DNA of 64,000 nt, from NCBI RefSeq assembly GCF_000577335.1, contig NZ_CBYL010000010.1, forward strand, positions 1-64,000, written 5' to 3'. Positions 5,856-14,399 of the stretch are shown one piece after another. A program made the position numbers and the translations under genes. Every line of letters begins with the position of its first letter. Positions within the stretch are counted from its first letter, which is position 1. This stretch comes from Faecalispora jeddahensis (lineage in GTDB: Bacteria; Bacillota; Clostridia; Oscillospirales; Acutalibacteraceae). The notes under the pieces were generated by a model. The model did no database searches, was not told the origin of the DNA, and was given only the letters and a program-made list of their open reading frames with translations.

Positions 5856-8800
5856 TCAGTCCTTTGTGTCCTGCATGGCGCGAAGAGCTTCCCGCAGGGT
5901 TTCGAGCGGAGACGCTCCCTTGGTCTCGCGGACGCTGATATATGGCTTCGAGCCCGCACTGAGCATCACGCGCGAGCGCAGTGCGCTGATCATGGAGGAA
6001 ATGCGCTTCATATCCACATGCTCCACAAACAGCAACAGCGTTGGGCCCTGCTGCTTGATCTCGTACACGCCCAGAGAGGCCGCCGTGTTGCGCAGCAGCG
6101 CTACATCGATCAACCCGCGAACAGAGATCGGCGGCTCGCCAAAACGGTCGATCAGCTCGTCGAGCACGTCGCTTGCGTCGTCGTCGCCGCGAATATCCGC
6201 GATGCGGCGGTAGATTTCCAGCCTTTGGTTTAAGTTTTCGATATATTCCTCCGGAATATGCGCCTCGATCTGCAAATCCACCAAACATTCTCCCGGAGGC
6301 GGCGCTTCGCCCTTTTCCTGGCTCACGGCTTCCCCGAGCAGCTTTAAATACAGGTCGTAGCCGACGGCTTCCATATGGCCGTGCTGCTCACCGCCGAGGA
6401 TGTTGCCCGCGCCGCGGATCTCAAGATCGCGCATTGCGATTTTAAAGCCGGAACCGAACTCGGTGAACTCGCGGATGGCCGAAAGGCGCTTCTGTGCAAT
6501 TTCAGAAAGTACCTTATTCCGGGTAAAAGTCAGGTAAGCGTAGGCGCGGCGCGACGAACGCCCCACACGCCCGCGCAGCTGGTGCAGTTGCGAAAGGCCC
6601 ATGCGGTCGGCATTGTCGATAATGAGTGTGTTCGCGTTCGGCACATCCACGCCGGTTTCAATGATCGTGGTGCAGACCAGTACGTCGATTTCCTGATCGA
6701 CCAGACGGCGCCAGACCTCGGAGAGCTCGTTCTCGCTCATTTTGCCGTGGCCGATGCCGATGCGCGCTTCGGGGATCAGGGCCTGCAGTGTGGCGCTGAC
6801 ACGGTCGATGGTGCCGATGTCGTTATGCAGGTAATACACCTGGCCGCCGCGCCGCAGCTCACGGCGGATGGCGTCCGCCAGAATGCCGTTGTCGTGCTCG
6901 AGCACATACGTCTGCACCGGGTGGCGGTCATGCGGGGCCTCCTCAATCACAGACATATCGCGGATGCCCGAAAGCGCCATATTCAGCGTGCGGGGGATGG
7001 GAGTCGCGGAGAGCGTCAGCACATCCACGTTCTTGCAAAGCTCTTTGAGCTTTTCTTTCTGGGCCACGCCGAAGCGCTGCTCCTCGTCGATGATGACCAG
7101 CCCCAGATCGCGGAAGCGCACATCCTTCGAAACCAGCCGGTGTGTGCCCACCACAAAATCCACCTCGCCGCGTTTGAGACGGCTTAAAATTTCCTCTTGC
7201 TGTTTGGGCGAGCGGAAGCGGGACAGAAGCTCCACCCGTACGGGGAAACCCTCCATCCTCTTGATGATCGTTTGGTAATGCTGCCACGCAAGGATTGTAG
7301 TGGGTACCAGCATGGCGCACTGTTTGGAGTCGCTGACGCACTTGAACGCGGCGCGCAGGGCCACCTCCGTTTTGCCGAAGCCCACGTCGCCGCACAGCAG
7401 GCGGTCCATGGGGGATTCCCGTTCCATGTCGACCTTGATTTCTTCAATACAGCGCAGCTGATCCTCTGTCTCCTCAAATTCAAAGTGGGATTCAAAGTCG
7501 TGCTGCCATTCCGTATCCGCGGCGAATGCGTGGCCCCTGGCGTTCATACGCTGTGCGTAGAGCTTGATCAGCTCCTTGGCCATGTCTTTTACGGCGGAGC
7601 GGACACGCGCCTTGGTCTTCTGCCAGTCGGAGCCGCCCAAACGGTGCAGGCGCACCTGTGCGTCCTCCCGCGGGCCGATGTATTTCGATACCAGATCGAG
7701 CTGCGTTACCGGCACATACAGCGTGTCGTTTTTGGCGTAGCGCAGCTTGAGGTAGTCCTTGACGATGCCCTGCATGCTGATTTTGTGGATGCCCTCGAAC
7801 ACGCCGATACCGTGTGCGGAATGCACCACATAGTCGCCGGGATTCAGGTCGGAAAGGCTGTAGATCTCCTGGCTGTTTTTCGAGCGCTTGCTGCGGCTCT
7901 GTTTGCGCTGAGAGAGCAGACGCCCGTGGGTGATGAGCCCAAAATGAGCGCCGGGGTATTCCATACCGGCGGAAAGGCCCCCTTCCGTCACGATGACCTG
8001 CCCGGGCGAAAGCTGCTGCGGGTCGGCAAGATACACGGCATTCACGCCCTGATTCTGCAGGTCGGCGGCGGTGTTCTGCGCCGCGCGTTCACTTCCGGCC
8101 AGAACCACGCAGCACCAGTGGTTGTGTAGCATCGCCTGCACGTCCTCGGTCAAAAGCTGCATGCTGCCGCTCCATACCGAATTCTGGCGCACGTTCATAT
8201 TTTCCAGCACGCGTACCGGGGTTTCGTAGCTGCCGCGCGCAAAAGCATCCAGATAGATCGCGCCGAGAGAAATAAATTGCTCCAGCGCGTACTGCCAGTC
8301 TTCGCTGTAGGTGTCGAGCCCGCGGCACAAAATGCCGTGGGAAAGGTAGTCCTTTAGATCCTCGCCCCACTGCCATAGCGAAGTGCGGACCTTTTCCTTG
8401 TTTTTGACCGGCTCTGAAACAAACAGCAGGGTGTTTTCGTCCGCATAATCAAATACGGTGGCAGGCTTGTCATAAAGAAAGGGAATAAATTTATCCGCGC
8501 AGCCCAGCATGGCCCCGGCAGAGAGCTTGTCGGCCTCGGCCTCCAGAATCTCGCGGGCGGCGGCCGCTGTTTTGCCGCGCAGGGTCGCGGCGTGGCGTCG
8601 GATTTTTTCCGCCAGTATGGCCGGATGTTCGATCAGTGCTTCTACCGAAGGGGCGATCGTGATCTCGTCAATGGAGGAGGTGCGGCGCTGCGTTTCACGG
8701 TCAAAGAACGACAGCGTGTCGATCTCGTCACCCCAGAATTCCACGCGCACGGGATGCTCCGCGTCGGGCGTGAAAAAGTCGAGAATGCCGCCGCGCAGCG

Positions 8801-9317
8801 CAAACTGACCGGTACCCTCGATCTGGTCGGCGCGCTCATATCCGCACGAGACCAGAATGCTCACGACCGCATCCGGCGTGATCTGCTGGGCGGTGCGCAG
8901 CGTAACGGTGCGCCGCCGCAGCTCTTCGGGCGGCAGTGTATACTGGAGGGCGGCATCCATGCAGAAGATCACGCAGTCACAGCCGCCGGTCAGGTAGCAC
9001 GAGAGGGCGTGCAGGCGCTGATGCTCGTATTCGTGCGAGCTGCCCTGTGTATCGCGGAAGTTGAAATCGCGCAGGGGATACAGTGCGGGGCGCATGCCCA
9101 TGGCGGTCAGGTCGTCGAAAAGGCGCTGCGCTTCCGATTCTTCGGAGGCAGCAACAAAGGCTCTGCGTCCGTTCAGGGCGCAGAGCGAATAGATGATATT
9201 GGCCTTGTGGATCCCCGAAAGCCCTGTGACGGCTGCCGGGAGCGACTTGGATTTTACAGCCTGATCCAGCGCGGAGAATTCCTTCAGCGCGCTGACGGCG
9301 GTGGTGAGAAATTTCAT
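5856..9317 (-). CDS. mfd: Transcription-repair coupling factor Mfd
   Basis: The 1153-residue length is normal for Mfd. It removes stalled RNA polymerase at DNA lesions and recruits UvrA. Domain order is a UvrB-like N-terminus (FALRGGILDFFTP), the RNA-polymerase-interacting domain (NPGDYVVHSAHGIGVF), then the RecG-like translocase with Walker A GDVGFGKTE near residue 645 and the DEEQ box (VIIDEEQRFGV). The LRGRVGRSSRRAYAYL segment is motif VI. The C-terminal TRCF domain is present. The ATG at 9317 follows AAGGAG. It is about 110 bp downstream of pth, and the two are probably co-transcribed. Confidence 0.97.
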   Translation of the reverse strand: MKFLTTAVSALKEFSALDQAVKSKSLPAAVTGLSGIHKANIIYSLCALNGRRAFVAASEESEAQRLFDDLTAMGMRPALYPLRDFNFRDTQGSSHEYEHQRLHALSCYLTGGCDCVIFCMDAALQYTLPPEELRRRTVTLRTAQQITPDAVVSILVSCGYERADQIEGTGQFALRGGILDFFTPDAEHPVRVEFWGDEIDTLSFFDRETQRRTSSIDEITIAPSVEALIEHPAILAEKIRRHAATLRGKTAAAAREILEAEADKLSAGAMLGCADKFIPFLYDKPATVFDYADENTLLFVSEPVKNKEKVRTSLWQWGEDLKDYLSHGILCRGLDTYSEDWQYALEQFISLGAIYLDAFARGSYETPVRVLENMNVRQNSVWSGSMQLLTEDVQAMLHNHWCCVVLAGSERAAQNTAADLQNQGVNAVYLADPQQLSPGQVIVTEGGLSAGMEYPGAHFGLITHGRLLSQRKQSRSKRSKNSQEIYSLSDLNPGDYVVHSAHGIGVFEGIHKISMQGIVKDYLKLRYAKNDTLYVPVTQLDLVSKYIGPREDAQVRLHRLGGSDWQKTKARVRSAVKDMAKELIKLYAQRMNARGHAFAADTEWQHDFESHFEFEETEDQLRCIEEIKVDMERESPMDRLLCGDVGFGKTEVALRAAFKCVSDSKQCAMLVPTTILAWQHYQTIIKRMEGFPVRVELLSRFRSPKQQEEILSRLKRGEVDFVVGTHRLVSKDVRFRDLGLVIIDEEQRFGVAQKEKLKELCKNVDVLTLSATPIPRTLNMALSGIRDMSVIEEAPHDRHPVQTYVLEHDNGILADAIRRELRRGGQVYYLHNDIGTIDRVSATLQALIPEARIGIGHGKMSENELSEVWRRLVDQEIDVLVCTTIIETGVDVPNANTLIIDNADRMGLSQLHQLRGRVGRSSRRAYAYLTFTRNKVLSEIAQKRLSAIREFTEFGSGFKIAMRDLEIRGAGNILGGEQHGHMEAVGYDLYLKLLGEAVSQEKGEAPPPGECLVDLQIEAHIPEEYIENLNQRLEIYRRIADIRGDDDASDVLDELIDRFGEPPISVRGLIDVALLRNTAASLGVYEIKQQGPTLLLFVEHVDMKRISSMISALRSRVMLSAGSKPYISVRETKGASPLETLREALRAMQDTKD

Positions 9318-9425
9318 GGAAAGCTCCTTGCATTACGGAAAAAGATCATCCGGATTCGCTTCCTTATTCAGAATACGAAACCAAACAGGAAAAGTCGGTC
9401 GGATTTTGCGGCGGAGCGAACGGTT

Positions 9426-10037
9426 TCAGGAATTAAACCGGTTCATGGCCTCATCGGTTTTTCCCTGCACCATCAGTTCGAGTGCCTGAATCGCGTGGTC
9501 AATAGCCTCGCTCAGGTTTTTCGCCTCCTGCGCAGAAAAGGTGGAAAGCACCCAGTCTGCCAAGTTCCACTCGGGGTTCGGCTTGGCGCCGATGCCGATT
9601 TTCACGCGCGGGAACGCGTCGCTGCCCGAAAGGTAGATGATATTCTTCATTCCGTTCTGCCCGCCGTCGCTGCCCTTGCGGCGAATGCGCAGGTGGCCCG
9701 GCGCGAGCGAAATATCGTCGAATACGATGATCACCTGCTCAGGGGGAAGCTTATAAAAGCGCATGGCCTCGATCACGCTTTGTCCGCTCAGGTTCATAAA
9801 GGTGGAGGGCTTCAAAAGCAGCACCTTTTTTCCGCCGAACGTCGCTTCTGCGCACAGGCCTTTGAATTTCAGGCGGTCGATTTTCACGCCCAGCGTTTCG
9901 GCCAGGCGATCCAGCACCATAAAGCCGGTGTTATGCCGGGTCTGCTCGTACTGCCGCCCGGGGTTGCCAAGGCCGACAATGATTGCCTGTACGGGGCCGG
10001 GAATGACCGCGGGCCGGGAAAAGATCGATTTAAGCAT
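9426..10037 (-). CDS. pth: Peptidyl-tRNA hydrolase
   Basis: The 203-residue enzyme cleaves peptidyl-tRNA released from ribosomes. IIVGLGNPGRQYEQTRHNTGF is the N-terminal signature with the catalytic His in RHNTG. LLLKPSTFMNLSGQSV and FDDISLAPGHLRIRRKGSDGGQNG are the other conserved blocks. About 15 residues precede the usual start, but no alternative start codon lies nearer, so ATG 10037 behind AGAGGTG is kept. The order pth-mfd-prsA is conserved in Clostridia. Confidence 0.96.
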   Translation of the reverse strand: MLKSIFSRPAVIPGPVQAIIVGLGNPGRQYEQTRHNTGFMVLDRLAETLGVKIDRLKFKGLCAEATFGGKKVLLLKPSTFMNLSGQSVIEAMRFYKLPPEQVIIVFDDISLAPGHLRIRRKGSDGGQNGMKNIIYLSGSDAFPRVKIGIGAKPNPEWNLADWVLSTFSAQEAKNLSEAIDHAIQALELMVQGKTDEAMNRFNS

Positions 10038-10077
10038 GATGACACCTCTGCTGGAAGAAATTCTGGAAAAGGCTTAT

Positions 10078-10306
10078 GGCGGGACGGAAAGATTCCGCCC
10101 CGCCAGACCGCCGAAAAGTAGTGCAACCGTAATATAATCAAACCATTTTGCTTTCTGCGCCGCTGTATGCCCGCAGGGCGGTTTTCGCTCCGCAAAGGTC
10201 AGTCGCGTCCAAACAAGGATGTTTCTGCCTCTGCCGTGTTTACCGCCTTACAGTTTCAGCGGCCTGCAGATTCAGGCTCGGCGGGACGGAAAAAATTCCG
10301 TCCCGC
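10078..10306. repeat. Dispersed repeat type 2 (copy 1) flanked by twin hairpins
   Basis: Two almost identical palindromes (GGCGGGACGGAA.../...TTCCG(C/T)CCCGCC) at 10078-10104 and 10279-10306 bracket a block at 10153-10275. The block matches 33167-33288: shared pieces include CTGCGC.GCTGT.TGCC.GCAGGG at one end and CAGTTT..G.GGCCTGCA..TTCAG at the other. No gene is seen between pth and prs. Confidence 0.6.
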
Positions 10307-10324
10307 CCTGAATCAGCTTTGTAT

Positions 10325-10354
10325 CAAAAATGGGGCAGAGGTACCCCTGCCCCG
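10325..10354 (-). terminator. Intrinsic terminator of prs
   Basis: On the minus strand GGGGCAG/CTGCCCC with a short GGTACC-containing loop is followed by ATTTTTG, 25 bases after the prs stop codon. Confidence 0.75.
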
Positions 10355-10379
10355 CATCCGGCATTCCGTTTGTGCAGAA

Positions 10380-11339
10380 TCACACAAACATGGGGGAAAC
10401 CGGCTTGTCTTCGTAAATGCGCTCGATGGCTTCTGCAAACAGGGGAGCCACCGGCAGAATCGTAAAGTTCGGCAGACGCTTCTCTTCCGGTACCGGAACG
10501 GTATCCAGCAGGATCAGCTCCGAAATACAGCTGTTCTTGATGCGCTCCACCGCAGGGCCGGAAAGCACGCCGTGTGTTGCGCAGGCGGTCACTTCGATCG
10601 CTCCGCCGACTTCCACCAGAGCGGTGGCGGCGTTGCACAGAGTGCCGGCAGTATCGATCATGTCGTCTACCAGAATGACTTTTTTGCCGCGAACGTCGCC
10701 GATGATGTTCATGACTTCGGACACATTGGCTTTCTGGCGGCGCTTGTCGATAATCGCCAGCGGGCTGCCGATGCGGGCGGCAAAATTGCGGGCACGGGTA
10801 ACAGAGCCGAGGTCGGGGGAAACCACGACATAATCATCGCTGTTGTTGCCCACTCTGTCTTTCAGGAAAGAAGAGAGAATCGGAGCGCCCAGCAGGTGAT
10901 CCACGGGAATGTTGAAGAAGCCCTGAATCTGAGGTGCGTGCAGATCCATGGTAAGGATCCGGTCGGCTCCGGCGGTGGTGATCAGATCAGCCACCAGCTT
11001 TGCGGAAATCGGGTCGCGGGCCTTGGCCTTACGGTCCTGGCGGGCATAGCCGAAGTACGGAATAACCGCGGTGATACGGGCGGCCGAAGCACGCTTCATC
11101 GCGTCGATCATGATGAGCAGCTCCATGATGTTGTTGTTTACCGGCGCGCAGGTCGACTGCACAATAAAACAGTCCGAGCCGCGAACAGATTCAAACAACG
11201 ACATGGCAATTTCCCCGTCGCTAAAGGTAGAAACCTCTGATTTCCCCATGGGCAGGCTAAGGCAATCTGCAATTTGCCGGGCGACTTGCGGGCTTGCGTT
11301 CGCCGCGAAAATCTTGATATCCTTACCATGAAAATTCAT
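10380..11339 (-). CDS. prs: Ribose-phosphate pyrophosphokinase
   Basis: The 319-residue enzyme makes phosphoribosyl pyrophosphate from ribose 5-phosphate and ATP for nucleotide, His, Trp and NAD synthesis. ATG 11339 (MNFHGKDIKIF) is chosen over an in-frame start 11 codons upstream because GGGGGA lies at the right distance. Signatures visible are the flexible catalytic region PYFGYARQDRKAKARDPIS, the metal/ATP site DLHAPQIQGFF, and the PRPP loop KKVILVDDMIDTAGT. It lies 73 bp after the short glmU gene, an order conserved in Firmicutes (glmU-prs). Confidence 0.95.
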   Translation of the reverse strand: MNFHGKDIKIFAANASPQVARQIADCLSLPMGKSEVSTFSDGEIAMSLFESVRGSDCFIVQSTCAPVNNNIMELLIMIDAMKRASAARITAVIPYFGYARQDRKAKARDPISAKLVADLITTAGADRILTMDLHAPQIQGFFNIPVDHLLGAPILSSFLKDRVGNNSDDYVVVSPDLGSVTRARNFAARIGSPLAIIDKRRQKANVSEVMNIIGDVRGKKVILVDDMIDTAGTLCNAATALVEVGGAIEVTACATHGVLSGPAVERIKNSCISELILLDTVPVPEEKRLPNFTILPVAPLFAEAIERIYEDKPVSPMFV

Positions 11340-11412
11340 TGAAAAAATCCCCCTAAACAGTTTGGCCGCCAAACGGCGGCGGTTTATAGACGTTAGTGTA
11401 TCAGTACGCGCT

Positions 11413-12447
11413 TTAGGCGCGCAGAGTGGTGAATGGGTCAGGCGTTTGTTCGTCTTTCAGGGTAATGCCGCGGCACTGCACATTTTGCAGCACGCAGCGG
11501 TCTCCGGCGGTGGTGTCCTCCAGCAGAGCGTTGGGGCCGACGATGCAGCCCGCGCCGATGCAGGTGCGGCCGGTCAAAATGCTGCCGGGCAGAATTTTGG
11601 TATCGGGTCCCACGGTTACGTCGGGCCCGATGAGAATGCCGTCCGGGCAGGGAATATCGACTCCATCAGCCATCAAACGCAGTAAAACATTCTGTTTGGC
11701 GATCGAGTTCAGTTCAGAAAGCTGTTTTCGGTCATTCGCGCCCAGCACGACATTGCTGTCACCGGTTAAAAATGCGCCGGCGCGCTGGTCACGCGAAAGG
11801 AGCAGCCGTATCGCATCGGGCAGATAATACTCGCCCGTGCTGTTCTTATTTTGGATATCGTGCAGCACCGAAAGCAGACTGTCTACCCGGAACCAGTAAG
11901 CCCCCGAGTTGATCTCCCGAATCCGCTTTGTCGGCGCGTCGGCTTCTTTTTCTTCTACAATGGCACGTAAAGCACCCGTTTTGCTGTCGCGCACGATGCG
12001 TCCGTACCCGAACGGGTCGGTCGGCTCTGCGGAAATCACCGTAACGGCCTGTCCTTTTTCCATATGCTCCGCCAGAGCAGAGCGGATGGTTTCGGGGTCA
12101 AGAAACGGCGCGTCGCCGCTCAATATCAGTACGTTTGCGCCGCTGTGGCTGCGCAGGAACTGCTCCGCCATCATAACGGCGTGCGCGGTGCCTTTCTGCT
12201 CCGCCTGAAACACATGCTCAAAAGGAGCGGTACGCTGCTTTGTTTTGGCTAAGCCATCCAAAAAGGATTCCACTTCGCTGTGCAGGTGCCCGGTTACGAC
12301 GCATACGTTTGAAACTCCGGCGCCTTCCACAGCGTCGATCACCCACTCGAGCATGGGCTTGAACAAAACCTGACACAATACCTTGGGCCCTTGGGACTTC
12401 ATCCGCTTTCCCTCACCCGCCGCAAGGATAATGGCACAGTTTTCCAT
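11413..12447 (-). CDS. glmU: GlmU-like UDP-GlcNAc pyrophosphorylase with short C-terminus
   Basis: The 344-residue protein starts at ATG 12447 behind GGAGG. The N-terminal nucleotidyltransferase domain is complete: AIILAAGEGKRMKS, LSGDAPFL, GYGRIVRD and EINSGAYWF. It should activate GlcNAc-1-phosphate to UDP-GlcNAc for peptidoglycan. The left-handed beta-helix (about 260-330) has only a few hexapeptide turns, whereas bifunctional GlmU has about 450-460 residues. The acetyltransferase half with its catalytic His is therefore missing. The gene ends normally before prs with no leftover sequence, so this is not an obvious frameshift. Confidence 0.85.
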   Translation of the reverse strand: MENCAIILAAGEGKRMKSQGPKVLCQVLFKPMLEWVIDAVEGAGVSNVCVVTGHLHSEVESFLDGLAKTKQRTAPFEHVFQAEQKGTAHAVMMAEQFLRSHSGANVLILSGDAPFLDPETIRSALAEHMEKGQAVTVISAEPTDPFGYGRIVRDSKTGALRAIVEEKEADAPTKRIREINSGAYWFRVDSLLSVLHDIQNKNSTGEYYLPDAIRLLLSRDQRAGAFLTGDSNVVLGANDRKQLSELNSIAKQNVLLRLMADGVDIPCPDGILIGPDVTVGPDTKILPGSILTGRTCIGAGCIVGPNALLEDTTAGDRCVLQNVQCRGITLKDEQTPDPFTTLRA

Positions 12448-12593
12448 AGTGAATCCTCCGTCAGTTTCGCAAATAATCATACGGTATTATTATCGCATAT
12501 CATCAAAATTTTTCAAGACCTATTTTGTTGTTTTGTTAAAAGATTGTTTCTATTGCGTTAGAAAAAAGACGATTTCTATTCTCTTTTTAGAGA

Positions 12594-12633
12594 AAATCTG
12601 CACTTTACTTCTTTTAAAGCAAAGTGCAGATTT
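12594..12633. terminator. Perfect 13-bp hairpin, possible terminator
   Basis: AAATCTGCACTTT/AAAGTGCAGATTT with a 14-base loop sits between the secreted-protein gene and glmU. The T-rich arms could let it act as a terminator on the minus strand. A weaker GAGGAATT/AATTCCTC stem is next to it at 12640-12676. Confidence 0.5.
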
Positions 12634-12699
12634 CACAGAGAGGAATTCCGCTGTTTCGGGCAGATGAAATTCCTCTAATATTTCATTTTGACAGTACCA

Positions 12700-13578
12700 T
12701 TATTTTACGATGGAAATGGTGGTGCTGGCAGTCTTTTCGCCGTTGATGTATACGCCGCCATACTGGCCGGCTTTTCCGACCGCCTTTACCAGGTACAGAT
12801 AGTCGTTGCCGCGCTTGCCGTTAAAAGTGACTTTAAAAGAGCTGCCCGCCACGTTAAAGGTGGGCTGCTTGCCGTTGAGAGAAGTAATCTTGAACTGGTA
12901 AACGCCGTTGGCTTTTATGTTCAGGTGCTTGCCGGTATCGCTCTTGTAGGTACCAGTCGCAGCAGGGGCCACAACCGGTGTGGTGGTGGGCTGGGTTGTG
13001 CCGGTCACCTGAGAGGACGAAACGGGAGCGGAGGAATCTACATAGAAATAAGCGTAGAAGGTTTCGGGGTTTTCACCCGTAGAGTTTACCACGCTGGTCT
13101 GAATAGCGATTAGTTTTCCGGCGGATGCGGCGGGAATCGTGTAAGAGGTTCCGCCGTTCTGCAGGGAAATATAATCCTGTTCCTCTGCAAAAGCGCCGCC
13201 GCTGTTCTTGGCGAAATAATTCACGGTTGTGTGGGTAGACCCTGCAAACTGATATCCGGCAGCAGGAGCAACCGAAAGAACGGCTCCAACAGGAACGACG
13301 GCGTAAGAGATTTCCTTCTGCTTGACAACATCAACAAAGATGAGGTCGCCTTCACCGGTCATTTGAGGAACCGCTTCCACAAACGGCAAAGTCTCCGTTT
13401 TCTGAGCGGTTACGGAAGAGGCTGAAAAAGTACCGTATTCATAATTGGTCTGTTTGACGCTGTCCGTACCCAAAAATCCACCGACATAACCCGGTACAGC
13501 CGTTGCTGCGAATGCGGTTGTAGAAACGCTTACCGCCATGGCAGTTGCTAAAAATGCTGTTAAAATTCTTTTTTTCAT
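12700..13578 (-). CDS. Secreted protein with C-terminal beta-rich domain
   Basis: The 292-residue protein starts at ATG 13578 behind GAGGTGG. A classical signal peptide (MKKRILTAFLATAMAVSV, cleavage near AFA-AT) is followed by a beta-rich region of about 170 residues and a Thr/Pro linker (TGTTQPTTTPVVAPAATG). A C-terminal domain of about 85 residues begins YKSDTGKHLNIKANGVYQF and runs through NDYLYLVKAVGKAGQYGG to VYINGEK. I have seen this kind of C-terminal domain in secreted Clostridia proteins, but it has no function I can name. No sortase or S-layer motif is present. Confidence 0.7.
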   Translation of the reverse strand: MKKRILTAFLATAMAVSVSTTAFAATAVPGYVGGFLGTDSVKQTNYEYGTFSASSVTAQKTETLPFVEAVPQMTGEGDLIFVDVVKQKEISYAVVPVGAVLSVAPAAGYQFAGSTHTTVNYFAKNSGGAFAEEQDYISLQNGGTSYTIPAASAGKLIAIQTSVVNSTGENPETFYAYFYVDSSAPVSSSQVTGTTQPTTTPVVAPAATGTYKSDTGKHLNIKANGVYQFKITSLNGKQPTFNVAGSSFKVTFNGKRGNDYLYLVKAVGKAGQYGGVYINGEKTASTTISIVK

Positions 13579-14399
13579 GTAGATTCCACCTCTTATTTTT
13601 CTATTGTTTATTTCAGTACAATCCATCTGCCGGAATTTTTGCGGCGTACAGGCTGCTGTTCAGCGAATCAAAGAGATTTGAAAGGCCGCCGTATGTAAGA
13701 TACCGCTGTGCGAGCCTCCTTTCATAAAAATCAATTTGCAGCGAATGAATTGCTTCTGTGATAGGTAGGTCAGCGGGTCGGGTGTTTTCTGCCCGCTGAA
13801 AATAAAAAAAGGACGCAGTGAAACGAAAATTTTTTCACGTCACAAGCGTCTTGAAAAACAACTGTAAGCAAATATTGCTGCAATCGGTACTCCAACAGGG
13901 GCACGAAAAGTGGGGACCGGTTGCAGAATTTCACTGTACGGTTTCCGAATCCGTTGTGGATGAAGACGGTGGCCCCGTATTACTACAGAAAGAGCGGGGA
14001 ATGCTCTTTCTTGTTCTTGTACCGAGCTTTATCTGGGTATTTAGTTTCCAAATTATACCATACCATTCTGTTCACCTGCAATAGATTCGATCACTTTTTT
14101 CTCATTTAATGAGAAACCTACAGAAAAAGTGTGACCGCACAGTGCGTAATGGAGGGGAACTTGTAATTATTGATAATTCTGTGACGAAATATTTGTGAAA
14201 GAATTACTAATCCCATGATTTCGGGCTTTTCCAGCGATCAAACAAGGAAGAATCTTCATAAAAAATTATTATATTATATGTAAAATAGGATGGATTTTTA
14301 ATGATGATTTTGATATAATCCACAATAGATGTCCAATCGTTTATCCTAACAAAGGATAACTGGTTCAATAGATTCCTTAAAATTATAGGAGGTAGAAGA
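13579..14399. other. Long intergenic region with hairpins, upstream of ppdK
   Basis: No protein-like frame is seen. Structures include TCAGCGGG/CCCGCTGA at about 13771-13799, AAAGAGC/GCTCTTT at 13988-14008 followed by a T-rich stretch, and TCACTTTTT/AAAAAGTGTGA around 14091-14132. A TATAAT at 14314-14319 with a weak -35 could be the ppdK promoter. No known riboswitch was recognised on either strand. Confidence 0.45.

Noticed and set aside
13579-13800. A cyclic-di-GMP riboswitch before the secreted protein gene
   Set aside because: The conserved core sequences of that riboswitch class are absent on either strand.
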